Positions 10,683 through 20,994 of a DNA stretch of 64,000 bases are shown one piece after another. The position numbers were made by a program, and so were the translations under genes. Each line of letters starts with the position of its first letter. Within the stretch, counting starts at the first letter, position 1. Source of the stretch: Siphonodentalium dalli (taxonomy: Eukaryota; Mollusca; Scaphopoda; Gadilida; Siphonodentaliidae); the NCBI GenBank assembly GCA_032622095.1, contig CP136069.1, positions 154,183,043 to 154,247,042 on the forward strand. Direction: 5' to 3'. The notes below the pieces were generated by a model. That model searched no databases. It was not told the origin of the DNA and saw only the letters and a program-made list of their open reading frames with translations.

Positions 10683-10989
10683 CTCATCAAATTTACAACG
10701 GGTTCTTCCAACTTTTGGATATGACAACCCATCAGTTTAGATTTTTTCATCTGGTGACCATTTCAGTCCACAAATTTGGCCGAAATTATTGATATTATCT
10801 ATATATGCTGGTTTTTCTCTGAAAAAAAAATATACTCCGCACACGGGGGTGATCCAACTGGAACACAAACCATTTGCTAACTGTCATCTCAATACATCCA
10901 AAATAGTGTGCAAAAACCTCAATAGAGTATTTAAGACCATCAAGTGTCTTCCATCCCATCCAATTGGTTTACGAAACCACGAGACACTC
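10683..10989 (+). mobile_element. Interior of a CAGGG hAT-like repeat, right end not found
   Basis: Continues from the terminus at 10571. TGGTGACCATTTCAGTCCAC at 10750 matches the ACTGATGACCATTTCAGTCC phrase of the 12984 element. The rest is diverged and no right terminus is visible. Confidence 0.45.
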
Positions 10990-11465
10990 GCTGGTTAGTT
11001 TGAGATAATTTATGATGGTTTTGTACACTAGTTGGGACGCTCAATAGTTGGGGTGTGGGACATTCTGCATGGGGCGGTTTTAGACACTTGTTGTTTTTTA
11101 AACACTTCTAGTTCTGATGGTTTGACGTAATCGTCGTGATACATGGGACGTCCATTTGGATGGTTTATGAACAGCCATTAACTTGGCGTGGGACACCCAG
11201 TGGATGGTTTGGGATGCTCGTTGAGTGGTTTGGGGTGTTTTGAAACACTCATTTGAGCGGGGTTGGACACCATTTGGATGGTTTAAGATACATATTGGGT
11301 GTTTCGAGACTCTAGTTGACTGATTTGAGACACCATTCTATGAACCCGTTGCGTGGATTTACGCTCCTTAGATGGTTTGGGACCATCAGTAAGAGGATTT
11401 GGGCACTCATTGGATATATTTAGATAATATTTATGTTGCTTTTGACACTCATCTGAGGCATATAT
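10990..11465 (+). repeat. Degenerate ~20-25 bp tandem repeat
   Basis: Irregular repetition of GGTTTGxGACACTC(A/G)TTGxATGG over ~470 bp, for example TGGTTTGGGATGCTCGTTGA and GGTTTGGGACCATCAG. Units have drifted strongly, so copy number is uncertain (about 20). Confidence 0.7.
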
Positions 11466-11592
11466 AAATTATATTATAGCTTTGTACTCGAACGTGCAAA
11501 TAGAAGTCATTTTTGGGTGGTGTTGTGGGGTCTCTGGAGGAATGCGGACTTAAAAAATTGTATTTCTTTGAACGTTCCTGGGGGTTTAACAA

Positions 11593-11934
11593 TTTTTTTT
11601 TACCCTGTGCCAATGCATTCTCTTATATATACGAGTCGACCATTTTTTTAAAATAAATGTTTCTGACAATTTTTAGGACATAAAATAAAAAACATCCATT
11701 ACCCTGCAGGGAGCCCCACACATATATAGAAGCATATAGAAGAGTGTCGTCTGCTCATGTTTGTCTGGGGCTCTGTATGGGTAAAATTATTAAAATTGTA
11801 AAAAACAATTTAGGCCAATGCATTCTCTTATATATGCGAGGCGACCTATGGTCGACTCGCATATATAAGAGAATGCATTGGCACAGGGTAAAACAAATCC
11901 CGACTTACGACTGGATTTGATATGGCGGGTCACA
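11593..11934 (-). mobile_element. Hairpin-MITE copy in minus orientation with a deleted hairpin arm
   Basis: The core reads as the reverse complement of the 5229 and 9794 copies (ACCCTGCAGGGAGCCCCACA ... GGGGCTCTGTATGGG). At the window-left end only half of a hairpin survives (to GTCGACCA, then a T-run). The right hairpin (11814-11881) and terminus GGCGGGTCACA, followed by TA, are intact. The other outer terminus is missing. Confidence 0.8.
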
Positions 11935-12266
11935 TATTGTCTCTTGGTCGTATCATGAAATAATCGGTTGTAATGGTAAATGAAAGTCCGTGGTTTGTTA
12001 ATTTCACCATGTTGAGTTTGAATAAAATGCATTCCTAATTTTGAACACCTGAATGTGACAAAGGCGAATATTTTCTATTGTGCCATAGTGAACACGTACC
12101 GAATCGTGATGGTACAATAGGTGATTTGTGTATTATGACACATGTACCGAGTCGGAATACAATACGTTTGGTGTATTATAATGGCACACGTGACAAGTCA
12201 TGATGGCAAAATTCTGGGTGGTTTATTATAAAGAATTTACTTCAGGGGTATGTCTGTAACGTTAAG

Positions 12267-12750
12267 TATACATTAAGAGGTTATACGCCACCAGGAGTAA
12301 ACCGTCCACTCTAAAACTTAGGAAATCGCACCTAAGTTGCACGTTGATACTACTAACCAAATGGACACGTCAAAAGATTTTATTTCAATGTTTGATTTTT
12401 GGAGTATTTTTTCTCCTTTTGCGGAATTTGCCAAGTCTATCCATACCAAGTCTGTACCCGACACGAGCTCTCCGTAAAGGCAAGATGCATTACTAGCAGA
12501 ACGGTTAAACCGTGAGTGTGTATATAGCTATGGAATACCGGCTCCTGCATTAACATCGATCCTTCATTAGCCCGTTTGGATTTGGCATTAAATATAGATA
12601 AATGATGCTCCTCTTACATATACGTATATACTTTATATAGCATTGCCATGAGTAAACCGTTGGCTCTATAAAAATGAAAATCACTATAATTTTGCGTATG
12701 GACACTAGCCACGAGACACATAGTAACGTCACCAAATTGTATCTCTCTAT
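12267..12750 (+). repeat. ~350-bp tandem array, first block
   Basis: Units share GCCAC(C/G)A...GTAAACCGT(C/T)xxCTCTA near the start and CTGCATTAACAT...TTCATTAGCCCGTTTGGATT near the end. One unit (12276-12640) and the start of the next (12645-12750, GCCATGAGTAAACCGTTGGC) are seen here. The array resumes at 14285 after unrelated sequence. Confidence 0.75.
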
Positions 12751-12983
12751 ATAGCTAGTAGGCTGTGTTCATGGTAAGATATACGCGTCTATAGTAGGCT
12801 GTGTTCCTGATATGATCGACTCGTCTACATAACCTGTTCGCTGCTGTGACATCCGTAACTATTACGGAAGTAAAATTGCACGTCATGTGCTATATGGTCC
12901 GGACCTACTTCAGCACAGTGTCTGATGTTCCACGATTGTTTATCGACAATAACCTTTCAACCATGTCAATGTTATGTTTCTTG

Positions 12984-14131
12984 CAGGGATGTGGCTAGAG
13001 GGTCTCCGTTGGGGGGGGGGGGGGTGTCCACCTTGGGAAATTCCAACTGCACCCCCCCCTTGAGTCGGAATCACACCAACACAACTTTTTGCATAATTCC
13101 ATTTGCACCTCCCCCCTTGAATCAGAATCACAGACCAAACACACATGTTTTGCATAATTCCATTTGCACCCCCTTGAATCAGAATCACAGACCAAACACA
13201 AGTTTTGCATAATTCCATTTGCACCCCCTTGCACATCAGTCCTCATGCCTAATAGCCTATATATGTATTCATAAAATATGTTGTTCTATATGCCCGGTAT
13301 AAGAAAATTAAGATACTTTAACCTGAGAATTGCATAAATCCTAACATCTAGTAACCTACTCTAGACAAATGCACACGGCTACGGGTAAGACACCAGGACA
13401 TTGTGTCTGTCCATGTTTGTTCAGCCCGGTGTGAGAAAATTTGGAAAACTATACAAGAAAATCGCAAATACTAGCATCTAGACTGGCCTCAACTGAAGCG
13501 TCCCTAGTGTTGGAAATTTCAAACCTCATACTCCCTCTTAGGTTGGAAAATTCTCCAACAGATGTCCACAAGTTTGACCGAATGTACTAAACTATTGTTT
13601 TGTTAAACAAATTAGCAGTTTTGTATTGGTCACGGGGGAGGGACAGTGACACACCGGGCCGACCATGGTTCGGACCGGTGTTCGAAAATTTTGAAATCTG
13701 AACAAGAAAATCGCAAAATGCTAGCATCTAGACTAGCATCAAGTCTTCTTAGAGTTGGAAAATTCAAACCTGACACCCCCATTTAGGTTGGAAAATTTCC
13801 AAATGATGACAATTCCAATGACAATGTAGACCAAATGTATGACAATATTGTTTTCTTAAATTTAGTAGCAGTTTTGACTAGCCACGGGGGAGGACCAGGG
13901 CACAAGCTTTCCAAGTGTTGGAAATTTCCAACTGATGACCATTTCAGTCCAAACTTTTGACAAAAAATAGGAAAATATGCAAATATTGGTCCAAAAACAA
14001 TTCATTCCCCCCCCCCCAATAAATTGTTTGAAAATCAAACGACAAGAACATTTTCAACCAATCATTGGTGTGAAATGAAATTTCCAACTGTTGAAAATTT
14101 TGACCCCCCCCCCCATCTAGCCACATCCCTG
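12984..14131. mobile_element. hAT-like non-autonomous transposon with exact 8-bp target duplication
   Basis: The left end CAGGGATGTGGCTAGAGGG and the right end CATCTAGCCACATCCCTG are inverted repeats, flanked by GTTTCTTG on both sides (12976-12983 and 14132-14139). An 8-bp duplication and CAGGG ends are the hAT signature. The 1148-bp interior contains a short tandem of CAGAATCACAGACCAAACAC (13120-13200) and at least two internal blocks of GTTGGAAA(A)TTxxAAACxTxA...CCATTTCxGTCCAAA. Runs of G or C (13011-13024, 13988-13996) are also present. No transposase is seen. Related fragments occur at 1575, 10571, 16697, 22555 and 60870. Confidence 0.85.
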
Positions 14132-14284
14132 GTTTCTTGTGATATTTCCGTCATATTTTCCACTGGAAGACGACCATAATGTCAACAGCCAAGCACACGA
14201 CGTCATAACATCATTTAGCAGCAAAGAGGTGAAGTGTAAGGTGGCCTGTGTTAATTGTTTATGCATTACGTGTTATGCCATAGA

Positions 14285-14937
14285 GTGTCGCCACAAGTAA
14301 ACTGTTCGCTCTAAAACTTCGAAAATCGCAATTTAGTTGCGAGTGGATTCCCACTATCACATACACTCGTCAATTTTTTTTTTATCTCCATGTTTCAGTT
14401 TTTGGTTTTCGGTGTAATTTGCCAATTTGAACCCACCCGCATGCGAGCTCTCTGTTGAGCAGGTTGTTTATTTAGTAGAGCGGTCAAACTTTGGGAAGTT
14501 ACGTTCACAATATCGGTGTACCTGCACCTGCATTATCTCGCTCCATCATTAGCCCGTTTGGATTTGGCGGGAAACATAGTTTAGTGATACAGCACTTAAC
14601 TATACCTATTTACGTTATAAAGTCTCGCCACGAGTAAACCTTCGGCTTTAGCGCGACTTGAACATACACGACAAAATTGCTTCTGAACACTATCTATCAC
14701 ATCAACCCATACAAAATAATTTATCTCGATGTTTGATTTTTTTTACAATTTTTTCCCCTTTGATTTTCCAAAAGTCTGAACCCACGCGAAGCTCTCTCGC
14801 TGTTAGGCTGTTAGATGTGCGGTAAAACTTTGGTATCCTACCTATACAGGATACCGACATACCTGCTCCTGCATTAACCTTACTCATTAATTAGCCCGTT
14901 TGATTTGGCGCTATAAATAGGTCATTTTCTTGTCCCG
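14285..14937 (+). repeat. ~350-bp tandem array, second block
   Basis: Two further units (14285-14625 and 14626-14937) share CGCCAC(A/G)AGTAAAC, CATGTTT/GATGTTTGATTTTT, GAGCTCTCTG..., CCTG(C/-)TCCTGCATTA and TTAGCCCGTTTG(G)ATTTGGCG with 12276-12640. Divergence is considerable. No gene is seen within. Confidence 0.75.
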
Positions 14938-15044
14938 GTCGTAGATCGGTAAATGTCAGAACTAAAAACTTACAAGCGGTACATTGCGGTCCGCACCACT
15001 CTCCCCACTCGGAATAAGCCAAAACAAAATATCATAGCGCTGGA

Positions 15045-15075
15045 ATTTTTTGTTTTTGTTTTTGTTTTTGTTTTG
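15045..15075 (+). repeat. (GTTTTT)n microsatellite
   Basis: Four to five copies of TTTTTG, followed by a degenerate CCxGGCCTGGTCTxACACCxGG repeat (15100-15185, about 24-bp period). Confidence 0.8.
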
Positions 15076-15682
15076 CAAAATCTGACGTTTGTATCCGCCA
15101 CCGGTCTGCCTGGTCTCATGTGCACCATCCGGCCTGGTCTCAACACCCGGCCTGGTAACACCGCCTTCCCGGGCCTGGTCTTACCCTCTACCGCGCTCCA
15201 GCTCCTCCATTAGCCATTTTCCTCCATTAGGGAGAGATATTTATTATTTTTTAACATTTAGGGGCCGTTAACTCGGTAAATTTTCGACCGATTTACAAAA
15301 TGTTCACGGTTTCGTTATCGGGGTAAAATGTAGAGAATATATTTTTTTTACGACTTTGAACACCCCTCCCTCACTCCGCGGTCAATAATTGGACAACGTC
15401 CATTTTGTAGAACTGAACCACGTTTAAGTTGCTCTATACCATAATATTTGTCCCTTTCCGCTACTTTAATGAGTTCCAGACATCCACTACAATTGTCGAT
15501 AAATGTGAGAGGCCGATTTAAGGGCCATAACTCCATAATTCAAGCACGGACAACATTCTCAATAGCTTAACGTCCATGTACTGTATAATATGTACAAACG
15601 CCGAAAATTTCAGCGTTCTACATTTAGCGGTTCCTGAGATTAAGAGTAACAAACTTTCATCAGAAAAATAATAATAATAGAG

Positions 15683-16126
15683 AATAATAATAATAGAGAA
15701 AAATGGAGAAAAGTAAAAGGGCGATAACTCAGCAAAGAAACTTTCTGCCTAAATTTTGATGCCTATATATAGTAGCTCTTAGACGTCTATATTCCCTAGA
15801 AATTTCGCGCTCCTAGTGCCATTATTTTTCTCAGTACGTCCAATTAAACGGTAAACGGCCTCAAAAGAAATACAATATACTCCCATATTAAAATATGGAA
15901 GTATAATAATAGAGAAAAATGGAGAAAATTACAGGGGTGATAACTCTATAAAGAAACGTTGAGCCGAAATCAGGACACCTTTATTTTAAGTAGCTCTCTG
16001 CTGCCTACAATTTCTAGAAATTTCGCGTTCCTATAACTACCATTGGTTTTCTCAGTATTTCCAATTAAACGGAAATCTGCCCCAACAGAAATACAATATA
16101 CTCCCATATTAAAATATGGAAGTATA
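15683..16126 (+). repeat. Two ~220-bp tandem units each ending in a small palindrome
   Basis: Each unit starts AATAATAGAGAAAAATGGAG, passes through GATAACTC...AAAGAAAC, TAGCTCT and CTAGAAATTTCGCG(C/T)TCCTA. It ends in ATACTCCCATATTAAAATAT with the mirror GGAAGTAT (15881-15905 and 16100-16125). A more diverged relative of the unit may occupy 15255-15680 (GGGCCGTTAACTCGG). Confidence 0.8.
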
Positions 16127-16582
16127 GTTACACCAGTTTTTATAATTGAATGTCATTATTCCATTAAGTATAAAGAAAGGGCTAAATAATTCATCTCACA
16201 TGGAGATACGTAATATACAGGATATACCAGCGTATTATGCTTATCCGTGCACGCCTGACCAGTGGCTTTATATATCATATGGAAATTAAGGGAGGGGGAA
16301 ATGACGCTTCCTTTTTGCAGGTAATATATGCGTACACCACAATGAACAAATAGAGTACATGAGACATATTTCGATTCAATGACCGTTTCATGCATAACAT
16401 CGATATGTTGGGCTATCATGCAGGTGTTTTATGTGCTGAAACGTTGGAATCTCGATCGTGAACCCCACGTAGCTATTAATTGTATGATATGCTGCAATAC
16501 TCGCGTTAAAATTAAAGGCACATTTCTTATTCGAACCCCAACGCTATATCTGTATTTGCGAATGTTGGAAGAACCCGTTTTA
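16127..16582. other. Unassigned sequence
   Basis: No gene, terminus or tandem repeat was recognised. The 75- and 87-residue frames on the two strands overlap each other and carry no motif. Confidence 0.35.
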
Positions 16583-16928
16583 TACTCGATGAAAACTCGA
16601 AACTAACATGGGGGTGCAAATAGAAGTTACTGGAAGGCCATGCATTTAGAAACAATAGGTGAACACCCCTAACAGGGACCATCTAGCGACGTCCCTGCTA
16701 ACTCATGATTTACACTGATTTAATAGTTCCATTCGTTGTACAGTTTCGGGCCTATAATTTCGAATAACACAGAATAGCCTATACTATTAATATGACATTA
16801 GAACATACATGTATATAAAACACAAACAAATAAGCACGTTTTCACCCTTGTGCACGCACCCCCGCCCTAAAGATGATCCATGCCTGTCTGTCCGAATGAT
16901 AATTGGGATATTTTCAAGCAGAAACGGT
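16583..16928 (-). repeat. Arm 2 of the inverted duplication, with a CCCTG transposon end
   Basis: It is the reverse-complement partner of 10371-10682. The transposon end GCGACGTCCCTG finishes at 16697, and the shared flank continues to the GATAATTGGGATATTTTCAA phrase near 16900. Many substitutions separate the arms, so the copy is not recent. Confidence 0.8.
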
Positions 16929-17385
16929 CAAAATGTGAACCATATCTTTCGCATCTTTGACATTCGAGCTCTGGTGTGGCGACATCTCATCGCAGGATCG
17001 ATCTGCGGCTTTGATACGCGAAGTTATGGTGGGTATACCCACACTTGAATGCAAATAGTATTTTTTGCAAACCGCTCTGCAGGCTAGACACTTTTATGGT
17101 TAATTAATCATATATTTTTCTATTGATACACGCATTATCCGCCATCTATATGACCGATAATTATGTTTCAAACGAACTACCCAACGTAAAAAAGTGTCTA
17201 CTATTTATGATAAAAGCGGAAACGAGTCGGAATTGAAAGCAATCTATGTCGCTATCCCATTGAGGGAACATTCCACTTTGCGAAATTATGTTTTGAATAG
17301 TGGATATCACCATTTAACTGGGAGATATATAACATCATCTGAGGGAAGACACCGGGTACCAAGGGGTTGTTAAATTATTGCCTCG
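16929..17385. other. Unassigned sequence
   Basis: Nothing recognised. Confidence 0.35.
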
Positions 17386-17389
17386 TTAA

Positions 17390-17784
17390 CAAGGCTTTAC
17401 CCAACAGAAGGGCCCTGTGCCAATGCATTCTCTTATATATGCGAGTCGACCATAGGTCGCCTCGCATATATAAGAGAATGCATTGGCTTAACACATTAAA
17501 AATTATAAAATTGTTAAAGAATGTAAGAAAAAATGGTAAAAAGTGTTAAAAAAAGATTTTTTTTAGGCCAATGCATTCTCTTATATATGCGAGGCGACAT
17601 ATGGTCGACTCGCATATATAAGAGAATGCATTGGCACAGGGCATAACTATAACCATCACAATGTGGTCAATGAGCCGGTTCCAATGATATCCATATTTGT
17701 ATGGTTTTATTGAGACAGACCGAAGATATTTTAGGCTGTTGAAGCTTTATTTGGCCGGTTTTGGCCGGTTTGTTGGGTAAAGGG
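17390..17784. mobile_element. Possible TTAA-flanked (piggyBac-like) element carrying a hairpin pair
   Basis: TTAA at 17386-17389 and at 17785-17788 flank a segment. Its ends share TTTACCCAAC (left CAAGGCTTTACCCAACAGAA; right, reverse-complemented, CCCTTTACCCAACAAACCGG). The first six bases differ, so the assignment is tentative. A pair of hairpin modules lies inside. Confidence 0.5.
17412..17642. repeat. Pair of hairpin modules with a shortened core
   Basis: CCCTGTG leads to a hairpin at 17418-17486. A 70-bp AT-rich core follows (AATTATAAAATTGTTAAAGA, the reverse complement of part of the usual core). A second hairpin lies at 17567-17634, then CACAGGG. The TGTGACC outer termini are absent. 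Both hairpins are almost perfect. Confidence 0.85.
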
Positions 17785-17788
17785 TTAA

Positions 17789-18544
17789 CGTTGTGATATG
17801 TAAATAGAAGAAATCAATTATTTGTCCATAGTGTATGAATGCATGTGAACCTGGGAAATGTGAGAAGTGCTTCTGGTCGTATCACGCCAATTTTCAGACC
17901 AAAAGGTGCATTCTCACCCATGAAATTGAAAGAGACAAACATTCATTTCCCAAAATGGCAAATAATAGAGATCACTCGCTCTTATACTCTAACACAACCC
18001 CCTTACAAACTGCGATAGATAATACAACATATTTCTTGAATAAACTGCTGTCGAATTTAACCACATAGGCCTACACAAAATGGCGCAAGATTCAGACCAG
18101 AGTGTTCTATCTACATGTGCACTCTGATCTGGAATCCAGGCGACGGTTTCGTAAGTTAAATGTTCTATCTCCAAACACATTTTTGTCTTTTATTATATAA
18201 CTGCCGAGTTTCTAGAACTGAGACTTCGGATATCATAATATTTTAGTTAGCTTTAACATTTGAAAAAATTACGACAAACATTGAACACGATTTACTTGGT
18301 AATTCTCGTCTCGTAATTTCAACATCGATTTCCCACCAAAATGGTCAATGGTACATAGAACCTTCTGATCCTCACACGACGTATTGTTGAGAGTCATGGA
18401 GGTGGTGCGGATGAAATGATTGTGGTCCCAAGGGAGGAATTTACTGACATTACAGCACTTATGTCGGACATTCATAACGCATTGAACACATAAAGTTACT
18501 GTACTTGACCACATTGAAGATCAGATGTCAAAGTTATCGACAAG
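17789..18544. other. Unassigned sequence
   Basis: A small inverted repeat, CAGACCAGAGTG...CACTCTGATCTG (18093-18130), lies here. No gene was recognised. Confidence 0.4.
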
Positions 18545-18548
18545 GGTC

Positions 18549-18752
18549 ACAGACGTGGAGGATGGTGTACATACAGACGTGGAGGATGGTGTACATACAG
18601 ACGTGGATGATGGTGTACATACAGACGTGGATGGCGGTGTACATACAGACGTGGAGGATGGTGTACATACAGACGTGGAGCATGGTGTACATACAGTAGA
18701 CGTGGAGGGTGGTGTACATACAGTAGACGTGGAGGATGGTGTACATACAGTA
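18549..18752 (+). repeat. 24/27-bp minisatellite, open in all six frames
   Basis: Eight units are seen. The first ones are 24 bp (AGACGTGGAGGATGGTGTAC plus ATAC) and the last ones 27 bp through an added GTA. Because unit length is a multiple of three, every frame stays open, and one frame gives an octapeptide repeat DVEDGVHT. The frames end just outside the array and show no domain. I regard them as a by-product, though a short repetitive protein cannot be excluded. Confidence 0.9.
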
Positions 18753-19560
18753 AATGCAAAATGTGAGTGATGATGATTTATTCTCGAATTCATATGAATA
18801 TTTAGAGAATTACAAAGAGTTATTTACAGAAGATAATATAAATACTATGATAGGGTATATACATATTATCTAACCTAATGAAAACAGAAGCACGTGTAAG
18901 CGGAATGTCGCTGATTGTGTGGAAAGTAAACAGGTAATCTAATAGCGAAGATTGTCGATGATTGTAACGGAAAATAAATATTACTATCAGTATCACTGAC
19001 CTGAACTGTGGACTGCTGAAGTTCGATTTACACTGGGAATGTTCGGAGAATAATCTCAACAAACATCCTATATGTTCGCTTATTGACTCAGTTCATCACC
19101 TGAAAATGCCGCCACAAATTACTGTTGGTATATAACATGCAACTTGTATCAGAATGACCTTCAATTTCAGCGATGTAAGGGTAAATTTTAAATTATTGAT
19201 TATATCGCCGGATAATTCTATATTATACTAATTAACGGTTTCTTATTAAATCTAGTGGGGTGGGTGGGTGGTTGCTGGTTTTGTCTGACCAATTTGCGGG
19301 CTTGTTCTGCGCAGAGTTGAGTTATATCATCTCCCTGCGAAATGACACAGTTTGAATGAGCACCATCAACAGCATACATATATATAAGCTTATATAATTG
19401 TATAATATAATCAATATAATTTATATCGCTATACATGTGTAGCCAACAGAACATGAGAACATTGTCATGTCTGCGGCGTGCAATAAGTTTTATATTATGC
19501 ATAGTCAAATGGAAGTGCTACATCGTACATCACAATAGAGAAAACCACGTCTGAAAGTAT
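18753..19560. other. Unassigned AT-rich sequence
   Basis: No gene, terminus or array was recognised. Confidence 0.35.
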
Positions 19561-19628
19561 TTCAGCCTCCACCGCTGCCCGGGCGTCCACTACAGTTAAT
19601 TCGAAAGCAATATCTGATTTGAGCGAGC

Positions 19629-19945
19629 AGATGAAAAACAATTAGAACAGCTGGAGCGACAACAGAAATCAGACAAAAAAGTAAAGAAATTGAAGTCAGA
19701 GAAAAAAAACTCTGTCCAATGCTATTACTGATTTGAAATGGCACAGCGTCAAATACAACCTTATTTATCAGAAGAGGATACAGAGGAAATACTAAGAGGG
19801 CTCATGTTTGACGAAATGAAACTTCGTGACATAGAGCGATTCAAATAAGCAAATGTCCACTGGATCGGGAAACAGATTGGCAGCAGAAATTATGGAATAT
19901 TATTACACACTTAGACGTGATTTATAAGGATTTCTTGGTGAATTA
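19629..19945 (+). pseudogene. Possible decayed coding remnant, function unknown
   Basis: One frame from 19629 reads a charged, coiled-coil-like stretch (EKQLEQLERQQKSDKKVKKL) and stops at ~19730. A second, starting ATG at 19738, reads 36 residues rich in acidic groups (SEEDTEEILRGL) and stops. A third continues briefly (GNRLAAEIMEYYYTLRRDL). The composition is more protein-like than its surroundings, and the breaks suggest decay. I do not recognise a family. A chance origin is quite possible. Confidence 0.25.
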
Positions 19946-20673
19946 AAAGTGATAATGTCACACCTGTGAATTACGTCACCGGTGAGAGCACGCGATTTTT
20001 GACAGTTCCGCTCTAAGCCGGAACTATTTTCACTTTCTGCGGCTCAAACATAGTTGAAGTTGAACAGAAACGAACTGCTAACGAATTACGATGATGCAGA
20101 AGCAGTTAATAAACTGGTAAAATGAAGAAGAATCTTACCTATTATCGACTCCGATGATTCGGACGATGTCATATTCCAGTTAAATGAACTATGAACAATT
20201 CCATGTGAACAATAAATTTATCCAGTTCCGAGCTGAATTTCCACGTGTTGCTCTTCGAGAGTTTGTTTACGTCGATGATTAAAATATCTTCACTTCGAAA
20301 CTTAGCTTTCTACTTTTTTAGCACGATTTCCAAACATTTCCTGTATAAACCAACATTATTTACACACACCATCAGAATCTTCACAATATCCCGTTCCAAG
20401 TGCCATGCTTGTTCTGTCAGAATAAACACAATTTTGACAGAAAATTTCCGAAACTTTAAAGAATGAATCGCACCAAATTGTATCAAATTATGAGGTCAAT
20501 CGGTATCGTTACGTCACAATTATTTAAATTATGTGTCCATCCGCGTAACTGCACGCGCAACTGTACGTTGGGGTTCAAAATGGGAGAATCAGCTGCATGA
20601 TATTGGCTTATTTTGTCACATCTTCTCTTTAGAACTTTTAGTGGTTGAAAGTGTGTAATAAACAGAATAATCA

Positions 20674-20795
20674 ATTGGTTTCGATGATTACGTGACATAA
20701 TTCACTCGGGTAGCCGGTCCTATTGCTCCGCTCACTCGGGTTTTACCAGGCCCGGCTCCCCTCGTGAATTATGTCACGTAATCATCGAAACCAAT
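20674..20795. repeat. Fold-back palindrome
   Basis: ATTGGTTTCGATGATTACGT, continuing GACATAATTCACTCGGG, is mirrored by CTCGTGAATTATGTCACGTA, continuing ATCATCGAAACCAAT. The loop is ~40 bp and GC-rich (GGTAGCCGGTCC...GGCCCGGC). Arms are nearly perfect over ~33 bp. Confidence 0.85.
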
Positions 20796-20819
20796 TTATT
20801 ACTCTCTATCTATTAGGGC

Positions 20820-20990
20820 CATTTCCTAATGACAAAAAATGCGCCATTAGTAACGCACCGAAAGCGACAAAATTTTTGTAACTTTTTGTCACTTTCGGCG
20901 CTTTCGACGCGCGCGCCGAAAGCGACAAAATGTGCGATATTAGCGCATGTTTCGGACCGCCGAAAGCGACAAATTTGTGTGCTCTCTTTA
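20820..20990. repeat. Cluster of CCGAAAGCGACAAA motifs in direct and inverted order
   Basis: The motif (C)CGAAAGCGACAAA occurs at 20867, 20916 and 20962. An inverted copy, TTTTGTCACTTTCGG, lies at 20884 and forms a hairpin with the first. GCGCGCGCC sits between. This GC-rich patch stands out against AT-rich surroundings and could be the end of a transposon with sub-terminal repeats. Confidence 0.7.
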
Positions 20991-20994
20991 AATG

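Noticed and set aside
10660-10700. T-arm-like GGTTCGAGTTC as part of a tRNA gene
   Set aside because: No matching acceptor, D or anticodon arms lie around it, and it is inside a repeat.
9794-11934. CRISPR-like array from the recurring hairpins
   Set aside because: The hairpins are parts of scattered MITE copies with no regular spacing or short unique spacers, in a eukaryotic genome.
12940-13246. Overlapping minus-strand frames with repeated 'MELCK/NGIMQN' motifs
   Set aside because: They are caused by the internal ~50-bp tandem repeat and G run of the hAT-like element.
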